Below, in pieces: positions 8,500-16,066 of a stretch of DNA of 35,145 nt. Position numbers and translations under genes: made by a program. The notes under the pieces were generated by a model. It searched no databases. It was given only the letters and a program-made list of their open reading frames with translations, and was not told where the DNA came from. The stretch comes from Deltaproteobacteria bacterium (lineage in GTDB: Bacteria > Myxococcota_A > UBA9160 > SMWR01): assembly GCA_002729515.1 (NCBI GenBank), contig PBYF01000127.1, positions 1-35,145 on the forward strand, given 5' to 3'. Each line of letters opens with the position of its first letter. Position 1 is the first letter of the stretch.

Positions 8500-8902
8500 C
8501 CCGTACGCATCGACGCTACCCCCATCGCGGTAGGCCTTCAGGCCCGTCGACGGCTGGGGCGAAGCGCCAGGCCATCACGCAGCCCACCAGCCAAGGGCGC
8601 CGAGAGCGACGGCAGATCCGCCAGATCGCGGCTGTAGATCGGCATGCCCACGACCAAAGCGACCGTGAACGGGTCGCCGTTGTGGAGTCGAAACCAGGAG
8701 CGATTCACGTCCTCATTGCGCTGGTCGTCGCCCGGCCCCGCCACTCCATCCCCGCCGGCGCCGAGATCCCACTCCGTGTCGAGCCTGGACTTCTACCCCC
8801 AAAAACTCGAAGTCTCCGCAACGAGTGGGTTTGCGAGATTCAGGATCTCGTTGCGCGACACATCGCGCACGAGATGACTCAGCCCGAGGTGGCGCGCACC
8901 GA
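8500..8902. other. Gene-poor gap with one orphan reading frame
   Basis: About 400 bases lie between the TonB operon promoter and the end of the methyltransferase-fusion gene. No RNA gene or clear terminator is seen. The only suggestive content is a minus-strand reading frame from 8792 down to the stop at 8538, described separately. Other frames are Arg/Ser/Pro-rich shadows. Confidence 0.5.
8538..8744 (-). CDS. Doubtful small hypothetical protein, possibly a gene remnant
   Basis: 68 residues from a GTG at 8744. The frame is open back to a stop at 8793-8795, and the extra upstream residues (SRLDTEWDLGAGGDG) also look protein-like. The mix (VNRSWFRLHNGDPFTVALVV, GMPIYSRDLADLPSL) has balanced charged, aromatic and aliphatic residues, unlike the Arg/Ser/Pro runs of shadow frames here. 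There is no ribosome site and no recognised family. It may be the 3' remnant of a disrupted gene whose upstream part is lost. Weak call. Confidence 0.3.
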   Translation of the reverse strand: MAGPGDDQRNEDVNRSWFRLHNGDPFTVALVVGMPIYSRDLADLPSLSAPLAGGLRDGLALRPSRRRA

Positions 8903-10522
8903 TCACAGCCGCTCCAGGACCGTCATGTAGTGCGCCGACCAGCTCCGCAGCCGAGTTACCTCGAGACGCGCCTCGACCGCCGCAGCCGTGGAAAACAGCC
9001 AGCTGGGTGTGAAGTCGGGAAGGAACGTGAAGTAGCGCGTCTCGCGGAGCGAAAAGCCATCGACACGGCTCCACTCCCCGGGCTCGATCCAGTGTTCGAC
9101 CCCTTCGTCGATGTCCCGCACGATCGGGAACACGTAGCCCATGTACAGCCTGTAGAGCGGATTGCGGGGATTGGTTTCGTGTACGAGCAGAAGGCCGCCG
9201 GGCTCGAGCACCCGGGCCACCTCGCGTAGCGCTGCAGTCCGCGCCTCCAAACCGCCGAGGTGGTGGAGCACCCCGACGGCGTAGGCGAAATCAAAGCTCC
9301 CGTCCGCGAACGGCAATCGTCCGATGCGGGCGTTTGTCACCGGGACCGGCGCGCTTCCGACGGGCACCTGGTTCGCCCCGGCGAGCAGCAGGCCGCGAGC
9401 AGCATCGATCCCGACGACGCGGTGCCCGCGATCCCTCAGCTCGCGGGCCTGCACGCCGAGGCCGCAGCCCAGATCGACACCGCGGCCCGAACGCCCCTCC
9501 AGCGCCTGGCGCAGCATCGCAGTCTTGCGCGCGAGCAGGTGCGACCAGACGTGCGGCGAGAGTTCGGCTGCGTACTCCTCGCCGAGGGCATCGAAATGCG
9601 CAGCTGTGCTCGCGGGCACGGAATCAAGCGACCGAAGGCCGCGGAACGCGACTCCGGTGAAGGCAGCACCGATCGCCAGCGACAAGCCGGTGCTCGCCAG
9701 CCGCATGATCGAGACGATGACCATGCTGACATCGACGCCGAGCCCGAGATCGCCGAGACCCAGGATCGCGACGCTCCCGGTGGCGCCGACGCCCGCCGGC
9801 GTCAAGGTCGCTGCACCGAGTAGCGTGGAAAGTGCGTAGAGGCGCACGCCGCCGCCGATTGCAATGGATTGTCCGATGCTGGCCGCGGTGAGGGCGAGCA
9901 GCAGCGACGCTCCGCCCCAGGCTAGAACCGAAAGACCGAACGCCACGACAAACGTCCGGGGCCGGCGCAGCGCGTGGACGCTGCGAATGGGGTGGCCCAC
10001 CGCGCGCGCGAAACCCACTGCGACAAGTGCAAACGCCGCGGTGGCCGCGACAGCGAGCGCAAATGGGAGAAAGCCGCTCGGCCGCACGGCGGCGCCCAGC
10101 AGCGAGAGCGCGAATACGTCGAGAACCCGCTCGGCGACCAGTACCTCCAGAGTGAGCCCGAGCGGTGCACCGACCTGGCGCCGCAGCAACACGCAGCGGA
10201 TCGCCTCTCCTACGTGAGCGGGCGTCGCAATACCGAGCAGCGACGCGAGATATGCCACGGCACTCGAACGGGTGGGAACTCGAACATCGACGCGCCGCAG
10301 CAGGTACTGCCAACGCAGGAATCGCACCGCGATACAGAAAAGGGAAACCGCGATGAGCCACGGCGCAAAGACCGGCCGGAACGCAGCCAGGGCGTCGAGG
10401 GAGGCTCCCGCGCTGGTCGACAGAACCCACGCGACGGCGACACCGAGGCCGAGCAGGACCAGGCCGATATTCAGGCGCAGCAGGCGTCGCACGGGTCTAG
10501 AGATCTCCCACTCGAGTCGCAT
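8903..10522 (-). CDS. LPG-synthase/AglD-type (UPF0104) membrane domain fused to a SAM methyltransferase
   Basis: 539 residues with two modules. Residues ~15-295 are a multi-pass membrane domain of the lysylphosphatidylglycerol-synthase-TM/UPF0104 type. It shows IATPAHVGEAIRCVLLRRQ, a counterpart of the family's P-x-x-x-G-E-x-x-R motif, and LTPAGVGATGSVAILGL, a counterpart of its Pro/Gly-rich C-terminal motif. Residues ~310-539 are a class I SAM-dependent methyltransferase with motif I VDLGCGLG (349-356), an acidic post-I region (HRVVGIDAARG), FADGSFDFAYAVGVLHHLGG and ALREVARVLEPGGLLLVHE. Both halves are full length in one uninterrupted frame. The family's membrane domain is linked to lipid or glycolipid flipping. 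Methylation of a lipid-linked substrate at the inner membrane is an inference; the acceptor is unknown. It is divergent from the YfhO-like gene. Confidence 0.88.
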   Translation of the reverse strand: MRLEWEISRPVRRLLRLNIGLVLLGLGVAVAWVLSTSAGASLDALAAFRPVFAPWLIAVSLFCIAVRFLRWQYLLRRVDVRVPTRSSAVAYLASLLGIATPAHVGEAIRCVLLRRQVGAPLGLTLEVLVAERVLDVFALSLLGAAVRPSGFLPFALAVAATAAFALVAVGFARAVGHPIRSVHALRRPRTFVVAFGLSVLAWGGASLLLALTAASIGQSIAIGGGVRLYALSTLLGAATLTPAGVGATGSVAILGLGDLGLGVDVSMVIVSIMRLASTGLSLAIGAAFTGVAFRGLRSLDSVPASTAAHFDALGEEYAAELSPHVWSHLLARKTAMLRQALEGRSGRGVDLGCGLGVQARELRDRGHRVVGIDAARGLLLAGANQVPVGSAPVPVTNARIGRLPFADGSFDFAYAVGVLHHLGGLEARTAALREVARVLEPGGLLLVHETNPRNPLYRLYMGYVFPIVRDIDEGVEHWIEPGEWSRVDGFSLRETRYFTFLPDFTPSWLFSTAAAVEARLEVTRLRSWSAHYMTVLERL

Positions 10523-10556
10523 CGGGCTGGGGTTTATTCCGTTCGGGAGCCGAGCC

Positions 10557-10564
10557 AGTATACG
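10557..10564. promoter_or_regulatory. Overlapping divergent -10 elements
   Basis: The bases AGTATACG hold a near-symmetric core. The minus strand reads TATACT (10562-10557), about 28 nt before the likely leader of the fusion gene. The plus strand reads TATACG (10559-10564), 7 nt before the YfhO-like ATG. No convincing -35 boxes are seen. Confidence 0.35.
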
Positions 10565-10571
10565 AAGTTGA

Positions 10572-12683
10572 ATGGGACGACCGATCGGCAGCGCGTGGAA
10601 AGCCTGGACAGGCCTCGGGGCGGTGGCCGGTGCCTTCTGGATCCTCCGAATGCTGGGGGCACAACACGCATCGGGCTTCAGCTACGCGTGGCTCGATCTC
10701 TACGGCTATGTGATTCCCGCGGCGCGATTCATACACGACGAGCTGCTGGCAGGGCGTCTCGCGCTGTGGAACCCGTTCCAGTTCGCCGGGCTCCCTACGG
10801 CGGCAATGGCCATGCCGGGCGCCCTCTACCCGGGAAACCTGCTGCTGCTGGCGGCGCTCCCCGCCGAGCGGGCGCTCGCGGTGAGCACCGTGCTCCACTG
10901 GACGGCCGCCGGCGGGTTCACCTGGCTCTTCGCCCGGCGCATCGGACTCGAAACCGCGCCGGCCGCCATCGCCGCGCTGACCTTCATGCTCTCCGCCCGC
11001 ATCCTGAGCGGTGTCTACCAGCACTTCATCCTGACGACCCAGGTCTGGCTACCCGCGCTCTGCTGGGCGGTGCACGGCGTATTGAGCGACGGACGTCCGC
11101 GCTGGATCGCCGCACTGGCGGGCACCTTGGCGTTGGCCTTCCTCGGCGGTTTCCTCCAGACCTTCACCTACGAGGTACAACTCGCAGCGCTCTACGGTGG
11201 GTTTGGCCTGGTCTGGATCTGCACACCCGGTACACGCAGCCGGGCGTTCGCGCACGCTGCCCTCGCGGGTCTAATGGCCCTCGGCCTCGTGGCGCCCCTG
11301 CTGCTGCCGGCCCTCGAGTTTGCGGGGCTCGCCAACCGAAGCCTCGACGGGATCACCCTATCCGAGGCGTCCCGGACCAGCGTGGAGTCCGGCCAGCTGC
11401 TCCGAGGGCTGCTCGGCGCGCTGGGCGGCAGCGCGCCGGGCCTCCAGCCGTACCCGTGGCTGGTGGCGCTCCCCGCACTCGCCCTGCCCCTCGCCCTCTG
11501 CGCACCCCTCGCGCGCCGCACCCGTGCCCACGCCGCCTTCTTCGGCAGCATGGCGCTGTTGGCGGGCCTCTTCACCCTCGGCGCCGCAACTCCGGTCTTC
11601 CGCACCTACTACGCGCTACCGCTCGGCAACCTCTTCCGCCTCGCAGACCGCATGGACTTCATCTATGTCTTCTGCGCCGGCATCGTCCTGGCCTGCGGGG
11701 CCCAGGGACTGATCGACACTCTCCGCTTGCGCACGGGACCACGCGCGGTGGGAGCTATTTCTGCCCTGCTGGTGCTCGCGGTCGGCGGCGAACTCTTTGC
11801 GCGCAGCCGACTCGACATCGCACACCCGGTGGTGCTCCCACCGAGTGAACGACACGTCTCGCTGGAGCGGGCCGAAGACCTGCGCAGATCGGGCGATCGG
11901 GTCTTCCTCGCCGTGCTGCCGAAGCTCGGCACCAGCGAGCGGATCTTCGCGGTACCCGACTACGAGCCGAGTCTGCCGCGGGCCTACGCCGACTACTTCG
12001 CAACCGGTCATCCCCTGTGGCACGGCCAGCTCGATCTGGTGAAGCGTCCCGAGCTGTTGCCGCTGCTCGACCGGATGAGCGTCCGCCTCTACGGACGCGC
12101 CGGAACACCGCGCGGCGAATCCCTGCGCCGGGCCGCGGGCGGGCGCCCCAGCTCCCCGCCGTTCGCGGCCGAACGCCCCCAGGCAACGCCGCGCGTCTTT
12201 GTCGCCACGCGGGTACGGGTCGAGCCGGACCCGGAACAGGCCCGCCGCGCACTGCTGGCTGGCGGGCCCCGGGACGTGGTGCTCGATCGAGATATCTCTG
12301 GTTTCGCCGCCCAGCCAGGCGGGACCGCCCGCCTGGTGCGCCACGATCCGCAACGGGTCGAAATCGAGACGGACTGCGCGGTGCCCTGCCTGGTCGTGCT
12401 CACGGACCTCGACTACCCCGGGTGGCAGGCGGAACTCGACGGACGGCCCCTCGAGATCCAGCGCGCCAACCTCATCTTCCGGGGTGTGGTCGCACCCGCC
12501 GGACAGCACCGAATCGTCTTCGAGTACCGTCCGGCCCCCTTTCGCATCGGCGTCCTCGCCTCGGCCACCACACTGGCCACGGTCGCCGCCTTCTGGGGTT
12601 TGACGCGCCGAAGAGCGCGCGGTACCCGTACTCCCCGATCCCCGGGTCACACACCCGGGCCCGGCGGCGTAGCCAAGTGGTAA
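10572..12683 (+). CDS. YfhO-like multi-pass membrane protein
   Basis: 703 residues. The N-terminal ~420 residues hold many membrane helices. An early loop (SYAWLDLYGYVIPAARF...LALWNPFQFAGLPTAA) is followed by ALYPGNLLLLAALP, typical of YfhO/GT-C-related proteins. GNLFRLADRMDFIYVFCAGI is a recognisable later motif. The C-terminal soluble domain ends with VVLTDLDYPGWQAELDGRPL and HRIVFEYRPAPFRIG, the beta-rich tail common in YfhO proteins. YfhO members are implicated in glycosylating lipoteichoic or other cell-envelope polymers; the substrate here is unknown. There is no Shine-Dalgarno, and a -10-like TATACG lies 7 nt before the ATG. The last seven codons overlap the 5' part of the tRNA-Cys gene, because no stop occurs before it. 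Confidence 0.85.
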   Translation: MGRPIGSAWKAWTGLGAVAGAFWILRMLGAQHASGFSYAWLDLYGYVIPAARFIHDELLAGRLALWNPFQFAGLPTAAMAMPGALYPGNLLLLAALPAERALAVSTVLHWTAAGGFTWLFARRIGLETAPAAIAALTFMLSARILSGVYQHFILTTQVWLPALCWAVHGVLSDGRPRWIAALAGTLALAFLGGFLQTFTYEVQLAALYGGFGLVWICTPGTRSRAFAHAALAGLMALGLVAPLLLPALEFAGLANRSLDGITLSEASRTSVESGQLLRGLLGALGGSAPGLQPYPWLVALPALALPLALCAPLARRTRAHAAFFGSMALLAGLFTLGAATPVFRTYYALPLGNLFRLADRMDFIYVFCAGIVLACGAQGLIDTLRLRTGPRAVGAISALLVLAVGGELFARSRLDIAHPVVLPPSERHVSLERAEDLRRSGDRVFLAVLPKLGTSERIFAVPDYEPSLPRAYADYFATGHPLWHGQLDLVKRPELLPLLDRMSVRLYGRAGTPRGESLRRAAGGRPSSPPFAAERPQATPRVFVATRVRVEPDPEQARRALLAGGPRDVVLDRDISGFAAQPGGTARLVRHDPQRVEIETDCAVPCLVVLTDLDYPGWQAELDGRPLEIQRANLIFRGVVAPAGQHRIVFEYRPAPFRIGVLASATTLATVAAFWGLTRRRARGTRTPRSPGHTPGPGGVAKW

Positions 12684-12736
12684 GGCGCGGGCCTGCAAAG
12701 CCCTGATCCCCGGTTCGAATCCGGGCGCCGCCTCCA
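12663..12736 (+). tRNA. tRNA-Cys (GCA), CCA encoded
   Basis: A 74-nt cloverleaf. The acceptor stem GGCGGCG (12663-12669) pairs with CGCCGCC (12726-12732). The discriminator is T, followed by an encoded CCA (12734-12736). The anticodon loop CTGCAAA gives anticodon GCA, and the T arm is CCGG-TTCGAAT-CCGG. Length and layout match E. coli tRNA-Cys. The first 21 bases are shared with the end of the upstream YfhO-like coding frame, and a convergent DUF1285-like gene ends 15 bp downstream. Confidence 0.97.
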
Positions 12737-12751
12737 GTTTCCCGCCCGTAC

Positions 12752-13234
12752 TCAGGAAAGCTCGGGAAGCGGGTGGTACTGCTCCCCGAGCCGGAGGCAC
12801 AAGCCGGTGGCTGTCTGCTCTACCGCCAGCAGCAGATCCGCCTGGGCCGCGTGTTCGAAGCGCGCGGCGAGCCCGCCGACGACGAGAACGCGCTTGACCG
12901 TGCACAGCAGCGCCCCGCCATGCGGCGACACGCGCAAGCTGGCCGGTTCGAGGGTCTCCTCTGTGCCGTCCGAGATCCGGAGCACTCCGGTGACCGCGTC
13001 GAAACTCCGCACGAAGAAAGCGGCCTCCTCGATTTCGATCTGACCGCGGAACCGCCCCAATTGCACCACGTAGACGCGCTCTTCAGGCAGATAGCGGACG
13101 GAACGGTCGAAGGCCGCACGCAGGCGACGGTTGAGCAGCGGCACACCGTCGTGGCTCCAGCTCCCGTCTCGGTGGAGCACGAGGCCGAAGGGGCGCAGGG
13201 GCGGAGGCCCGGGCGGGTCACCCGGCGCGCTCAC
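12752..13234 (-). CDS. DUF1285-like protein
   Basis: 160 residues from a GTG that overlaps the preceding stop (GTGA). The motifs LHRDGSWSHDGVPLLNRRLRAA and ERVYVVQLGRFRGQIEIEEA resemble the DUF1285 pattern of an R-D-G-x-W-x-H/Y-x-G-x-P-I opening and a central V-E-D/E-A-x-F segment. DUF1285 proteins are small soluble proteins with no assigned reaction. No signal peptide or membrane helix is seen. It is the last gene of the nuo-containing run. Assignment is from motif memory, so moderate. Confidence 0.65.
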   Translation of the reverse strand: MSAPGDPPGPPPLRPFGLVLHRDGSWSHDGVPLLNRRLRAAFDRSVRYLPEERVYVVQLGRFRGQIEIEEAAFFVRSFDAVTGVLRISDGTEETLEPASLRVSPHGGALLCTVKRVLVVGGLAARFEHAAQADLLLAVEQTATGLCLRLGEQYHPLPELS

Positions 13235-13467
13235 GATTCGGGCAGCGGCTCCGGCTCGAAGCCCCCGTCACCCTTGGCGCGGAACACCCCGACCAGGTCG
13301 TAGCGATTCCAAAGGACCATCCGCACCACGGCGACACCATCGTCGCTGCGGTAGATCCATTTCTCGTTCCACCGGGCCCCGTATTCTTCGTGGGAGCGCG
13401 GGTCGTTGACGCTCCCCTCCTGATCGGTCGGCGCGCCAAAGAGCTCCCAGGCACGGCCCCGGTCCAT
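13231..13467 (-). CDS. Small hypothetical protein following nuoD
   Basis: 78 residues from the ATG at 13467, which shares its first base with the nuoD stop (TGATG). A longer form from an ATG at 13479 is possible. The sequence is Trp/Arg/Asp/Glu-rich (MDRGRAWELFGAPTDQEGSV, EEYGARWNEKWIYRS, VVRMVLWNRYDLVGVFRAKG). It looks like a small folded cytosolic protein. I recognise no family. Its coupled position between nuoD and a DUF1285-like gene suggests real translation, and perhaps a link to complex I. Confidence 0.7.
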   Translation of the reverse strand: MDRGRAWELFGAPTDQEGSVNDPRSHEEYGARWNEKWIYRSDDGVAVVRMVLWNRYDLVGVFRAKGDGGFEPEPLPES

Positions 13468-14702
13468 CACCGATCGCATTCTCCGCCGATCATGTTGATG
13501 AAGTCGAAGGTCGGAATGAGGTCGGCGAGCAGGGCCCCGCGCAGCATGAGCGGCAAGGGCGCGACGTTGATGAAGCTCGGCGGCCGGCAGCGAACCTTGT
13601 AGGGAACGGCCGAGCCGTCCGACACGAGGTAGAAGCCGAGTTCCCCATTCGCAGACTCGACGGCGAAATAGGCCTCACCGGCCGGGACCCGGGGGCCCTC
13701 CGTCACCGACTTGAACTGCTGGATCAGCTCCTCCATGTGGTTGAAAACGCGCCCCTTCGCGGGCCACCGCACGCGCGGGTCCAGGGCATTCACCGGCCCG
13801 GGGCCGAGCCGCTCGAGCTTCGCCAGGCACTGCTCCACGATGCGCAGGCTCTGCTGCATCTCCTCGACGCAGACGAGATACCGGTCGTAGTTGTCACCCA
13901 CCTCCCCGACCGGAACGTCGAAGTCGATCTCCTCGTAGACGAGGTAGGGCTCGGCCTTGCGCACATCGAGGGGAACGCCCACCGAGCGCAGGATGGGCCC
14001 CGTGACTGCGTAGCGCAGGCAGTCCTCCTTCGAGATCACGCCGGTGCCCTTGAGCCGATCGACGAAGATGCGATTGCTCGTGACGACCTCGTCGAAGTCC
14101 ACGAGCAACGCACGGATCTTCGCGATCGAGTCGCGGCACCGGGCCGGGAAGGTGTCGGGCATCGGGTGCTTTACCCCGCCGATCCGCACGTAGTTCGAGG
14201 TAACCCGTGCCCCGCAGAGGAACTCGAGCAAGTCCCAGGTGAGTTCGCGTGCTTGGATCCCGTACAGGAAGGGCGTCATCGCCGCGAGTTCCAGACAGCC
14301 CGCACCGCAGCGGGTGAGGTGATCTGCCAGCCGCGACAACTCGCTCGCGAGCACCCGCTGCCACTGACAGCGCTCGGGCGCCTCGAGGCCCAGCAGCTTT
14401 TCCACCGCCAGGACGAATCCGACGTTCGCCAGAACGGCGGAGTTGTAGTTGAGGCGATCGGTATAGGGGATTGCCTGGTACCAAGTCCCGGCCTCGCACT
14501 CCTTCTCGAATCCCCGGTGCAGGTAGCCCACCTGGATATCGACGTCGGCAATATTCTCCCCATCGAGTTCGACCAGAAACTTCACGGTCCCATGGGTGGC
14601 CGGGTGCGACGGCCCCATGTTGAGGATCTGCCGCTCGACGTGGAGATCGCGTTCGAAATCCTCTTCCAGGCCGCTTTCGCGATTCTCGGGTGCCTCGGAC
14701 AT
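13467..14702 (-). CDS. nuoD: NADH-quinone oxidoreductase subunit D (49-kDa)
   Basis: 411 residues from the ATG at 14702, 2 bp after the nuoC stop; a longer frame upstream only shadows nuoC. Hallmarks are NMGPSHPATHGTVKFLVELD with the quinone-site histidine, VGYLHRGFEK, YTDRLNYNSAVLANVGFVLA with the quinone-site tyrosine, and SELSRLADHLTRCGAGCLEL. RVTSNYVRIGGVKHPMPDTF and the ending IPTFDFINMIGGECDR are also typical. The NiFe-binding cysteine pairs of hydrogenase large subunits are absent, so this is complex I rather than a group 4 hydrogenase. It forms the quinone chamber with NuoB in the peripheral arm. Confidence 0.96.
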   Translation of the reverse strand: MSEAPENRESGLEEDFERDLHVERQILNMGPSHPATHGTVKFLVELDGENIADVDIQVGYLHRGFEKECEAGTWYQAIPYTDRLNYNSAVLANVGFVLAVEKLLGLEAPERCQWQRVLASELSRLADHLTRCGAGCLELAAMTPFLYGIQARELTWDLLEFLCGARVTSNYVRIGGVKHPMPDTFPARCRDSIAKIRALLVDFDEVVTSNRIFVDRLKGTGVISKEDCLRYAVTGPILRSVGVPLDVRKAEPYLVYEEIDFDVPVGEVGDNYDRYLVCVEEMQQSLRIVEQCLAKLERLGPGPVNALDPRVRWPAKGRVFNHMEELIQQFKSVTEGPRVPAGEAYFAVESANGELGFYLVSDGSAVPYKVRCRPPSFINVAPLPLMLRGALLADLIPTFDFINMIGGECDR

Positions 14703-14704
14703 GC

Positions 14705-15193
14705 TCAGTTCCGCGGTCCGATCAGAGGCTGCCGCTTTTCCTTGGGAAAGTCCTTGCGCAGGGGGAAGCCCTCGAAACCGTCGTAGAGCAGGATGCGCTC
14801 CAGCCTGGGATGGCCCGAGAAGCGGATCCCGTACATGTCGAAGACCTCGCGCTCCATCCAATTGGCCGAGGCGTAGAGGTCGACGAGGCTCGGGAGCTCC
14901 GGCACCTCTTCCGGCACCCGCGCCTTCACGCGGACCCGATGGTTTCGGGCTACGGAGTAGAAGTGATAGACGACCTCGAAGCGCAGCTCCTCTCCGAGGT
15001 AGTCCACCGCGGTCAGGTCCGTCAGCATCTCGAACTCGAGAGCCGCGTCGTCGCGCAGCAGGCGCGCCACGTCCAGGATGCGGGCGGGCCCGACGCACGC
15101 GGTCGCATCCCCCAGTTCCGCGTGGGTTGCGACCAGCGCATCGGGGATCGCATCGATCAGGCGGCGCAGCGCAGCAGAGCCGTGGTCCCTCAA
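14705..15193 (-). CDS. nuoC: NADH-quinone oxidoreductase subunit C (30-kDa)
   Basis: 162 residues beginning at a TTG at 15193, 4 bp after the nuoI stop. No ATG or GTG fits, and GAAGGA lies about 10 nt upstream. The family signature is ASANWMEREVFDMYGIRFSG followed by HPRLERILLYDGFEGFPLRK. The N-terminal part (FEMLTDLTAVDYLGEE, RFEVVYHFYSV) is also typical. It is a stand-alone NuoC, not the NuoCD fusion of E. coli, and helps dock NuoD in the peripheral arm of complex I. Confidence 0.95.
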   Translation of the reverse strand: MRDHGSAALRRLIDAIPDALVATHAELGDATACVGPARILDVARLLRDDAALEFEMLTDLTAVDYLGEELRFEVVYHFYSVARNHRVRVKARVPEEVPELPSLVDLYASANWMEREVFDMYGIRFSGHPRLERILLYDGFEGFPLRKDFPKEKRQPLIGPRN

Positions 15194-15197
15194 GCCC

Positions 15198-15773
15198 TCA
15201 TTCCTTCCGCTCCGGGCGTTCGTGCTCGCGGTCGTACTCGCCGCGCAGGAAGTCGAGCCGCCGCTTCAACAGGTTCTCCGGGACCAGCAGCTGCTCCTTC
15301 TCGAAGTTCAACGACGGCCGGTCATAGGTCGCGAGTTCGACCTCCCGGCTCATCACGATCGCCTCCTCGGGACAGGCCTCTTCGCACAGGCCACAGAACA
15401 TGCAGCGCGAGAGGTCGATGTCGAACGCCTCCGGGTAGCGCTCGATGCGGGAGCCCTCGAGCTCGCCGGGGACGATGCTGACGCAGTCGGTGGGACAGGC
15501 GAACTCGCAGAGGCCACAGGCCACGCACTTCGGTTCGCCGTTGTCGAGTTGAACGAGCACGGGCATGCCGCGAAACGCGTCCGGATAATCGACGCGCTCC
15601 TCCGGGTATTGCACCACGAAGTCCGTGCGATTCCTCCCAGTCACAAAGCCGCGCAGGTTGCGGAAGAAGTGGCGCGATGTGACACGCAGGCCCTGCACGA
15701 TCATCGGAACGTAGAGCCGCTCGAGCAGGCCCAGCCTTTCGCTCCGCTCGACCTTGATCACCTTGCCGGGCAC
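15198..15773 (-). CDS. nuoI: NADH-quinone oxidoreductase subunit I (two 4Fe-4S)
   Basis: 191 residues from a GTG at 15773. This start gives VPGKVIKVERSERLGLLERL, which lines up with the usual NuoI N-terminus; a TTG at 15815 would add residues read out of frame from the E2 remnant. Two ferredoxin motifs bind clusters N6a and N6b: C-x2-C-x2-C-x3-C at 83-93 (CVACGLCEFACP) and at 124-134 (CMFCGLCEEACP). The C-terminus is charged and lacks membrane helices. It passes electrons towards NuoB. The gene is placed before nuoC rather than after nuoH as in the canonical order. Confidence 0.95.
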   Translation of the reverse strand: MPGKVIKVERSERLGLLERLYVPMIVQGLRVTSRHFFRNLRGFVTGRNRTDFVVQYPEERVDYPDAFRGMPVLVQLDNGEPKCVACGLCEFACPTDCVSIVPGELEGSRIERYPEAFDIDLSRCMFCGLCEEACPEEAIVMSREVELATYDRPSLNFEKEQLLVPENLLKRRLDFLRGEYDREHERPERKE

Positions 15774-15798
15774 GGGCAGGACTATAGAAAAAGCGCCT

Positions 15799-16032
15799 CT
15801 AGAGGTCGAACTCAACCGCCTCGAGCAGTTCCCTTACTCGAAACAGGAAGTGGTTCGCAGGGGCACCGTCCACCGCGCGGTGATCGTACGACAGGGCGAG
15901 GTGCAGCATCGGCCGGATCGCGATCGCATCCTGTCCGTCGAGGCTGCGCACGATGGACCGCTTCACCATTCCTCTCACGTGCAGAATGCCGACCTGCGGC
16001 TGATTGCTGCTCGCGAATCCACAGAGATTGCC
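15799..16032 (-). pseudogene. C-terminal remnant of a 2-oxoacid dehydrogenase E2 (dihydrolipoamide acyltransferase)
   Basis: A minus-strand frame ending at TAG 15799-15801 reads about 77 residues of clear E2 C-terminus. SNQPQVGILHVRGMVKRSIV matches the N-Q-P-Q-V-A-I-L-G region. DAIAIRPMLHLALSYDHRAV, continuing DGAPANHFLFRVRELLEAVE, carries the catalytic H-x3-D-G motif of acyltransferases. Upstream of about 16032 the homology stops and nuoB begins at 16067, so the lipoyl, E1/E3-binding and most of the catalytic domain are missing. Several positions usually conserved are substituted. The only internal ATG (15969) would give a 56-residue peptide that could not form an active site. Identity is from recognised motifs. 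Confidence 0.8.
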
Positions 16033-16066
16033 CCGCCGGCCCGCGCTCGAATGCTCCCCAGCCCGG

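Noticed and set aside
12636..12662. Sequence GATCCCCGGGTCACACACCCGGGC just before tRNA-Cys resembles its own T-arm side, as if a broken tRNA copy.
   Set aside because: The match is two short GC-rich blocks with different loop length and no TTCRANN loop; it also lies within the YfhO-like coding frame. Coincidence is likelier.
14703..15098. N-terminal extension of nuoD in the same frame.
   Set aside because: It is Arg/Gly/Pro-rich, overlaps nuoC entirely and precedes a normal NuoD N-terminus at 14702.
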